Positions 58,401-64,000 of a DNA stretch of 64,000 bases are shown here, piece after piece. The stretch is from Istiophorus platypterus. Taxonomy: Eukaryota; Chordata; Actinopteri; Istiophoriformes; Istiophoridae. The position numbers were made by a program, and so were the translations under genes. The first letter of the stretch is position 1. Each line of letters starts with the position of its first letter. The notes below the pieces were generated by a model, which made no database searches, was not told the DNA's origin, and saw nothing but the letters and a program-made list of their open reading frames with translations. The stretch lies in NCBI GenBank assembly GCA_016859345.1, contig CM029126.1, positions 10,246,527 to 10,310,526 on the forward strand. Direction: 5' to 3'.

Positions 58401-61400
58401 GGATTTAGGCCAGAACTCACTGCTAGCCCCTTTAAAACAGCCAATCTTTTCCTTTTCAACCATTCTTTTTTGCTGCGGCATGTACACTTTGGGTCATTAT
58501 CCTCCTGAAAGCCCCAAGGCCCTCGCCTCAAGACTAGTTTTTTTTTGACACTGGGTAACACATCTCGCTCTAACGTGCCTTGTTAATCTTTGGATTTGAT
58601 CATTCCTTTAGTACATTTATTGCCTCCAGCACCAGACGCAGCAAAGCAGCCTGATAGCATGATAGAACCACCTCCATGTTTTATTGTAGATAGGGTGTTC
58701 TTTTCATTATGGGCTTAATTTCGTTGTCTGTAAACAAACTGACTCCCAAAGAGCTCTGCTTTGGTTTCATCTGTCCATATGACATTATCCCAGAAAGACT
58801 GTAGCTTATCTATAATAGTTTTGCAAACACTAGTCTTGTTGCTTTGTGTCTTGCATTAGTGGTGTCCTCCTTTGCCTTCACCCATCGATCCCTGCTTGGT
58901 TTAGCGTGTTGTGTATTCAATGGGATGAAACCACCACTCCAGACTGCTCCAGGTCAGCCTGAAGCTCTTTAGATGTCTCGATTAGTATTTTTTTCACAAT
59001 CCACACCAACCTTTGCAGATTTCTGTCATCGAGTTTCTTTTTAGGACCATGTCCTTGAAGCGTCTTAACACTTTTATGACTGTGAAGCTTCTCGACAAGA
59101 TAATGAGCTGTTGAAACAGGGATTTAAAGATCTTGGGCGACTGCCTTGTAGCCTTTGGAATTATGTTTTTTGATAACAGCATTTCTGATTTTCTCAGACA
59201 GCTCTACAGTCTTCGCCATTGTGAAGAATAAACTAGAAACAATCAGCCCCTTTTAATTAAGTAGAACTAATTCAGGTCATGTGAACATTTGTTTGTTATC
59301 TAATTTGAGGAGGTAATTTAAAGTCATCAAAAGGTGCAAATAATTGATACAAGCATACATTTTATATCTGTATTTTTTTTTCTTTTTTACTATATGAATG
59401 CTTTTTTTGTTGTTGTAACTTTGGACATCTTATTAAATATTCTGAATATATAAAATGGATAATTATCATTTGTTTAAAAAAAAAAAATCTCCAAATTTTG
59501 CACTTAAAATTCAGGGCTGCCAGTAATTTCAACCAGGACTGTATCTGCCTGTTTTATAGCTCTCTCTCACCTGACTGCGTCCAGTTACCAGTGGTGTCCA
59601 TCATGAAGGTGGTTGTGGTGGGGGGTTCTGGTGGAGTGAGGAATGGACAAAGGAGTAATGTGTGAGAAAAGAGGTGGCGAAGAGTCAAAAGAGTGATGAA
59701 TAGAGGAAATGGTGGAAAGCAGAATTTGGGCTTATTTTGATTTTCATCCATCGTAATGAAAATCTCTAAACATTCTCAACAACTTTTTTAAAGGCCAGAC
59801 CAAGACAATTTTAGAAAAAGGTAAAACATTTGACCTTTAATTTGAAGCCATGTATCCCCTGCCTTTCAAGTACAATGAAATCTAAGATAAGCATCCAGCA
59901 TTAACTCGGGTAACTTGGGTTTGGCGAATGCTGACTTGAAGCCAAATGATTTCAGAGCTTGTGATAAAGAGGGACTATGGTCAGACAAAGGCCTCCTTTG
60001 GCACTGCCTTTAACACACGGCTTTTGCACACTGCCGACATGCTCACACTCATCACAAGTGCAGAGGATGAGACAAGCTCAGAGGAGAAGAGGTGATGAGG
60101 CAGAGATCAGGGGAATTAGAGAGGGAGGAGAGAGCAGTGGGGAGTGGGTGAAACAAGCAGCACGGTGGGTGATGAAAGGGGAAAACATAGAAAGAATGGC
60201 CTCTGGAAAGAAAGAAAGTAAAGGCGAGAAGATGTGGGGGCGAAGAGCTGGAGTGTAAAGAGGAAGAGGCTAAAGAACAGGACTCACCAGGGCTGCTGGC
60301 TGTGGTGTTGGAGGAGCTGTGACTCGATGTGGAGGAGGAGGTTTGGTTAACCAGAGGTGGAAAGGAACTGATGGTAGGAATCTTAGAAGGATTAGGAGGA
60401 AATGAATCCAGCTCTGTGATATCGTCCTCAAATGGCTCTGGATAAAGGAGGAAAAGAGAAAGAACAAGGAGGAAAATTTAACAAAGATGAAAAATGTTAT
60501 ACGTGTTTAAGGGGTTGTTTTGTTGTTTTGTCTGGTTGTTTCCAGACAAAGACTCTTTATTTCAGGAAATTCAATTATGTTGTTTTTAACTGGGAACTTA
60601 TTAGTTCCTTGATGACTAAAGTGAATGATTGTGTTAGCTCGCTAACTGTAGTTAAATGGCAAACTAGCCATTGCTGCATTGTTTTTAAACTTCAACACAC
60701 ATATAAAGGTTTTAACCATTTGTTGCAGTGTTAATTATTCTAAATGCCTGACTGGCTTTGTTCATGTGGTGGCTCTGTGTCAAACAGGAGTTTCCCTGAG
60801 CTCACAAACCTCCTGACAGAGGCTGAGATACACAAAATTTAATGAACACGAACCCATATTAAAAGACATTCGAAAGTCATATACGACTGATGACTGAACG
60901 TGAGTCAGCCCTGGCTAATTTAAGAACGTACACCTGCAAGATTTGGTCATTTTCATGGTGTATCTCCTGACTTTGTGCTCCAAGATCATGAACTTACCAC
61001 TGGTCTGGCACAAATCCAGCGGCCAGACCGCTTCTGGGTCAAGTAATTTCTGCTACCTGAGAGCAGTTTGATTACTTAGCACTTTGCCAATTCTTCTCAC
61101 ACTACAATTGACAGCGTTTTTGAGTACAGAGGACAGTTTAATTAGTCACAGTAATCCGAGCTGGAGAGCAACAGGAGTCCTCTATCTGACTTCCAATCAG
61201 GTAGGCATAAATCCCATTTTCAGAGATGATACTGAAACCCCTATAATGTTCACTGCGGTGATGTGTTTCAGCCTGTAAACTGGAAGATAGTGAGACATCA
61301 GATGGAAGAAAAACAGGCATCTTTCCCAGTAAACACTTTGTGATTCTTGCTCTGATCAACTTAAAATGTAGCAGGAGGGTAGAAAGAATAAAGACACAAC

Positions 61401-62128
61401 ATCCATGTTTGCAGTAGGCCTACTAATTAATAACACCTTTCTTAATACGTAAAAATATGTGCTAACAAAAAAAAAAACAAAACAAAACAAACCTGTGAAA
61501 CTCAGTAAAATACAGCATTACAATTCTGCTAAATCCCTGCCTGTGACTAGAAAAAAAGATTCGTGAGTGTCAAAAATGCTGATACTTAAACTAAATTAAA
61601 GTCTGTCTGGAAAGGGTGGCCTGGAACCAAATCTAACTCATCAGACTTCTGAGTTTCACCTCACCAACAATCTTTTCCAGGCATCTCTTTTTCCGTTGCT
61701 GATGTCTATACCTAGCTTTTGTTTAGAGAAACTCAAATCTCTACTGGACCCGCAAGACATTGCCAGACATAGCTGCTAGATCTCTGTGACACAAGCGTAA
61801 AAGAAAAACTGCCGGTTTGAAAAAAAATAAGATAAAACAAAAACAACCCAAAACATTCACTTCAATTCAGTTTCCTACCAGAGAGAAAGGATATCTCGCT
61901 GATGAGCAGCCAGCGGTCAGCAAAGTAAAATTTACAGCGGAGGATCCGAGCCGGCCGTCCGCCCAGTGGGAGGGAGATAGGTCGTGAGGAGGGGTCCTTC
62001 AGATCCTCCAGGGGCACAGGCAGGGTGAGGGCGGGAGAGGACCAGGGCTGAAGGATGCCGGGCTTGAAAAGACACTCTACCTTGCTGAAGACTCGGACGC
62101 CCTGAGTGTGGCGGTTGTTACTGTGCAC
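49338..62128 (-). CDS. ddr1: Discoidin domain receptor tyrosine kinase 1, 3' part
   Basis: Twelve coding exons are in the window, with more beyond the right edge: 62128-61879, 60437-60288, 59627-59571, 56864-56698, 56079-55872, 54860-54741, 52960-52659, 52523-52396, 51292-51095, 50999-50732, 50585-50436, 49478-49338; 712 residues. The first exon gives the end of the discoidin-like region (SLPLGGRPARILRC, WLLISEISF). Two exons give a Ser/Thr/Pro-rich stalk with NQT, NTT and NWT sequons. The transmembrane exon has ILIGCLVGIILLLLAVIAVI. The juxtamembrane part has LLLNNPAY (an NPxY motif) and PHYAEADIV. The kinase has GEGQFGEV, VAVKI, HRDLATRN, DFGMSR and activation-loop YAGDYY, then WMAWECI. The protein ends TEDAMNMV. 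DDR1 is a plasma-membrane collagen receptor kinase. The fish kinase has an insertion after NCLV. Confidence 0.95.
50732..50999 (-). other. ddr1: DDR1 catalytic-loop exon with a hydrophilic insertion
   Basis: This exon encodes HRDLATRNCLV, then GGERGESGEDRGGERH, then IKIADFGMSR. Human DDR1 has only about five residues between NCLV and IKIADFG, so roughly eleven extra Gly/Glu/Arg residues sit in the turn between strands beta7 and beta8. The catalytic and DFG motifs are intact and the frame is preserved. Confidence 0.75.
52961..54740. other. DDR1 intron upstream of the kinase exons
   Basis: 1.8-kb intron with a poly-A run near 53164-53190 and a poly-T run near 53367-53385. No embedded gene recognised. 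Confidence 0.7.
54741..54860 (-). other. ddr1: DDR1 candidate cassette exon carrying NPxY
   Basis: This 120-bp exon is a multiple of three with both ends in phase 1, so skipping keeps the frame. It encodes LLLNNPAYHLLLSD and corresponds by sequence to the human exon that separates DDR1a from DDR1b; in human the NPxY there binds Shc. In the window the acceptor is immediately preceded by a long GT repeat. Confidence 0.75.
54870..54921. repeat. (CA)n tract at a DDR1 splice acceptor
   Basis: CA on the plus strand is (GU)n in the DDR1 transcript. It ends only about eight nucleotides before the AG acceptor at 54862-54861 and takes the place of the polypyrimidine tract. One G interrupts the plus-strand tract near 54907. 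Confidence 0.9.
55396..55466. repeat. (AT)n microsatellite
   Basis: About 35 AT units in the DDR1 intron between 54861 and 55871. Confidence 0.95.
56865..58001. other. DDR1 intron portion left of the transposon
   Basis: AT-rich intron sequence with short frames only; no exon recognised between the transmembrane exon and the transposon. Confidence 0.65.
58002..59541 (-). mobile_element. Tc1/mariner-type DNA transposon, decayed
   Basis: The element is about 1540 bp. The left end begins CAGTCCTGGTTAAAATTA and the right end is its inverted near-match (TTTCAACCAGGACTG). Both ends are flanked by TA, the target-site duplication of the Tc1/mariner group. It lies in the DDR1 intron between exons 59571-59627 and 56698-56864. 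The transposase frame on the minus strand is broken. Confidence 0.88.
58250..59220 (-). pseudogene. Tc1-type transposase pseudogene
   Basis: The minus strand starts with an intact N-terminus (MAKTVELSEKIRNAVI, the helix-turn-helix region) at 59220, but a stop follows after about 30 codons. A C-terminal remnant near 58400-58540 reads GFQEDNDPKCTCRSKKEW followed by LNPTENL, matching the catalytic-domain end of Tc1 transposases. Stops and frameshifts between the parts show that no active enzyme is made. Confidence 0.8.
60438..61878. other. DDR1 intron between discoidin-like and stalk exons
   Basis: 1.4-kb intron, AT-rich, with an A-rich (CAAAA)n-like stretch near 61468-61492. No coding sequence recognised. 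Confidence 0.65.
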
Positions 62129-64000
62129 CTAGAGGAAAGAAAGGAAGTGTGTGAGTACAGAAAAGAAGAAAGAAAGCGGACAGGTCACTTAGAAAACAAT
62201 CTATACATCTGAATTAGCTCAACCTCGAGGCAAACATCTGGAAAACTCTGGACAACATTGGGGCCTTAATCATTCATTATTCATTGAACAGGAAGACATT
62301 CAATTAACCCACTAAATTAATGACACATTCTCATCCTGTTCAGCCGTAATTGCTTTGGCACAACTTAGGCTTAGCTGTGCAGGACGACAAATTAACAAAA
62401 TTAGAACAAAAGAAGGGAAGAGAAAGGACTGAAGAAGAGAAAAGTGTATGACAGAGGACAGAAAGAGTATATCTCTCTACTGTTTATAGGCCAAAGAGAT
62501 AGGAATCAAGCTGATCTAATATATGAGGCATCGTTATTGTAGGAAGGAGGAAGAGGAGCTTGAGGAGGGGGGATGGAGGAAGATGGAGGGCACTTAAAAA
62601 GGGCAAGTGAGGGCTCAAGACTATAGATCTGAGGGATTGAAGAGTGAGGAGGAGATGGTGCGAGATCTTTTTTCCCCTCTAAGGGAGAAGAGGTGGTGCA
62701 AAGGTTGCTCTGATACTTACTACAGGGCCAGTCACTTTAACCTAATCTACATGTTAACACCCACACCCACACCCACACCCCCACACCCACACCCATGAGA
62801 TGCAGGAAGAACAGCTATCTCAGATGCTGAGTTGACGTGTAACTAATTCTATCTGGAAGGGAGATAGAAGGGTGGGGGATTAGAAAATCAACAGAAAGGT
62901 AATTCACTACTCCTTTAGGGAACAAAGCTCCAATCGCCTGAACAAAGCCAAATTTCACAGAATAACACAGCATTCATTACGTTTTGTTTGTTTAGTCAAA
63001 AATCCAACCTCTATCGCAAATTCCCTCTGATCTTTGTGTCTGTGTTGTGTTTAGTTGCCTCATCTTCCACGTGCACTTACAGGGGAAAGTTCTAAATAAT
63101 TTCCCAAAGGACAGAATTGGTTCTTTACAAGATCCAGTTCAAATGGATCTGAAGCGTAAGTTTGCCTGTTTAAAATCCTGTAGGAAGTGCAGGTTATGAC
63201 TGGCAAAAGGTCAAAGAGCAGATTTCCCTTTGGGAGAGTGATTAGATGCAGGTTAAGGAACTCTGACCTGCACAGACAAGCTGTGACAGAAGTAGGTTCA
63301 GGTTCCCACTCTTTATTTATTCAACCTGTGTGTCTGACATATCCGCTCTGCCTTGCCAGAATAACTGTGTGTGTCAGCTGAGGTTAGTGTGGGAAAACCC
63401 CTGGGGAAAAGGCAGGAAAAACATTATAAGCCTAGGAAAAACTCTTGGAATACCACTGGGAAAGGTTTTGGGAAAGATTTAAAAAAAGGTAACTCAGAAA
63501 CTCTAGTATAATAAGAAATATGTGAAAAAAAACACAGAGAAAACATACAGAAATTATGGATATCAATCAAAACCAGACCTCTAAAAGATGACATATCATT
63601 TCATAACACAAACCAACATTCCAACGCACGTCCAAGTTATAACAGTTATAACTCAAACTCAGTTGCTTCATATCATTGTTGCCCATGTTGCTCCACTAAA
63701 TAACCCTGAAAACCACAAAGACGCATAAAGAAACTATGATTCAACTTGGTAGCATCCAAAGAGTTTAGCACAGACACACTCTCATGATAAACAATGGCAC
63801 ATTAAAACTAATAAAAAGGCTGCAAAGCTATTCTAGTGAAGACGCTGCTTTGTGGTGAGATGGCAGATTAACAATGTTTCATTATAACAAACATAACTCT
63901 GCTTTGTTTGTGTTTATTTCAAAGGTTGAAGCTACAGGAATTTCACAAGTGAACGCTTGTCTTTTGCCAATGAGATAATCAATTAAACAAATCAATATTA
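62129..64000. other. DDR1 intron running off the window edge
   Basis: No DDR1 exon was recognised in this last 1.9 kb, so the upstream discoidin-domain exons must lie further right. It contains a CCCACA-type minisatellite at 62758-62794 and purine-rich stretches near 62540-62600. Confidence 0.55.
62758..62794. repeat. (CCCACA)n short repeat
   Basis: About six copies of a CCCACA hexamer with one extra C, in the DDR1 intron. Confidence 0.85.

Noticed and set aside
62758..62794. CCCACA repeat considered as an interstitial telomeric array
   Set aside because: Vertebrate telomere repeat is CCCTAA; the unit here differs and is short.

Overview
The window looks like a piece of a ray-finned fish genome, probably a percomorph teleost. 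The genes are intron-bearing with GT-AG boundaries and short introns, there are many (CA)n, (AT)n and (GATA)n tracts, a Tc1-type DNA transposon, and several dispersed repeats I recognise as frequent in percomorph genomes. The species cannot be named from the sequence.

Layout. 33-2620 (+): the 3' exons of a TRIM-family E3 ubiquitin ligase (coiled coil plus PRY/SPRY). 7330-13135 (-): a ten-exon gene for a type I membrane protein with a signal peptide, three immunoglobulin-like domains that lack the usual disulfide cysteines, one transmembrane helix and a long proline-rich tail without tyrosine; a CpG-rich block at about 18.55-19.15 kb may be its promoter and first exon. 20643-29607 (-): MDC1, complete in 11 exons (FHA, SDTD repeats, TQ motifs, a charged helix, tandem BRCT). 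32460-37020 (-): beta-tubulin TUBB, complete in five coding exons with one intron more than usual. 40914-45536 (+): flotillin-1, complete in 12 coding exons. 49338-62128 (-): the 3' twelve coding exons of the collagen receptor kinase DDR1; the 5' part lies beyond the right edge.

The order MDC1-TUBB-FLOT1-DDR1, with a TRIM gene nearby, matches the human MHC class I region (chromosome 6p21.3), so this is a conserved synteny block. Human IER3, which lies between FLOT1 and DDR1, is not seen here. The genes do not form one pathway: MDC1 acts in the DNA-damage response, TUBB in microtubules, FLOT1 in membrane microdomains, DDR1 in collagen sensing, and the TRIM protein in ubiquitin transfer. The Ig-like gene is the least familiar and the best candidate for something undescribed.

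Exon boundaries were placed by hand from splice consensus, reading phase and protein similarity. For every multi-exon gene the phases close without a frameshift and, where complete, the coding length is a multiple of three (632 codons Ig-like, 1987 MDC1, 445 TUBB, 428 FLOT1, stops included).
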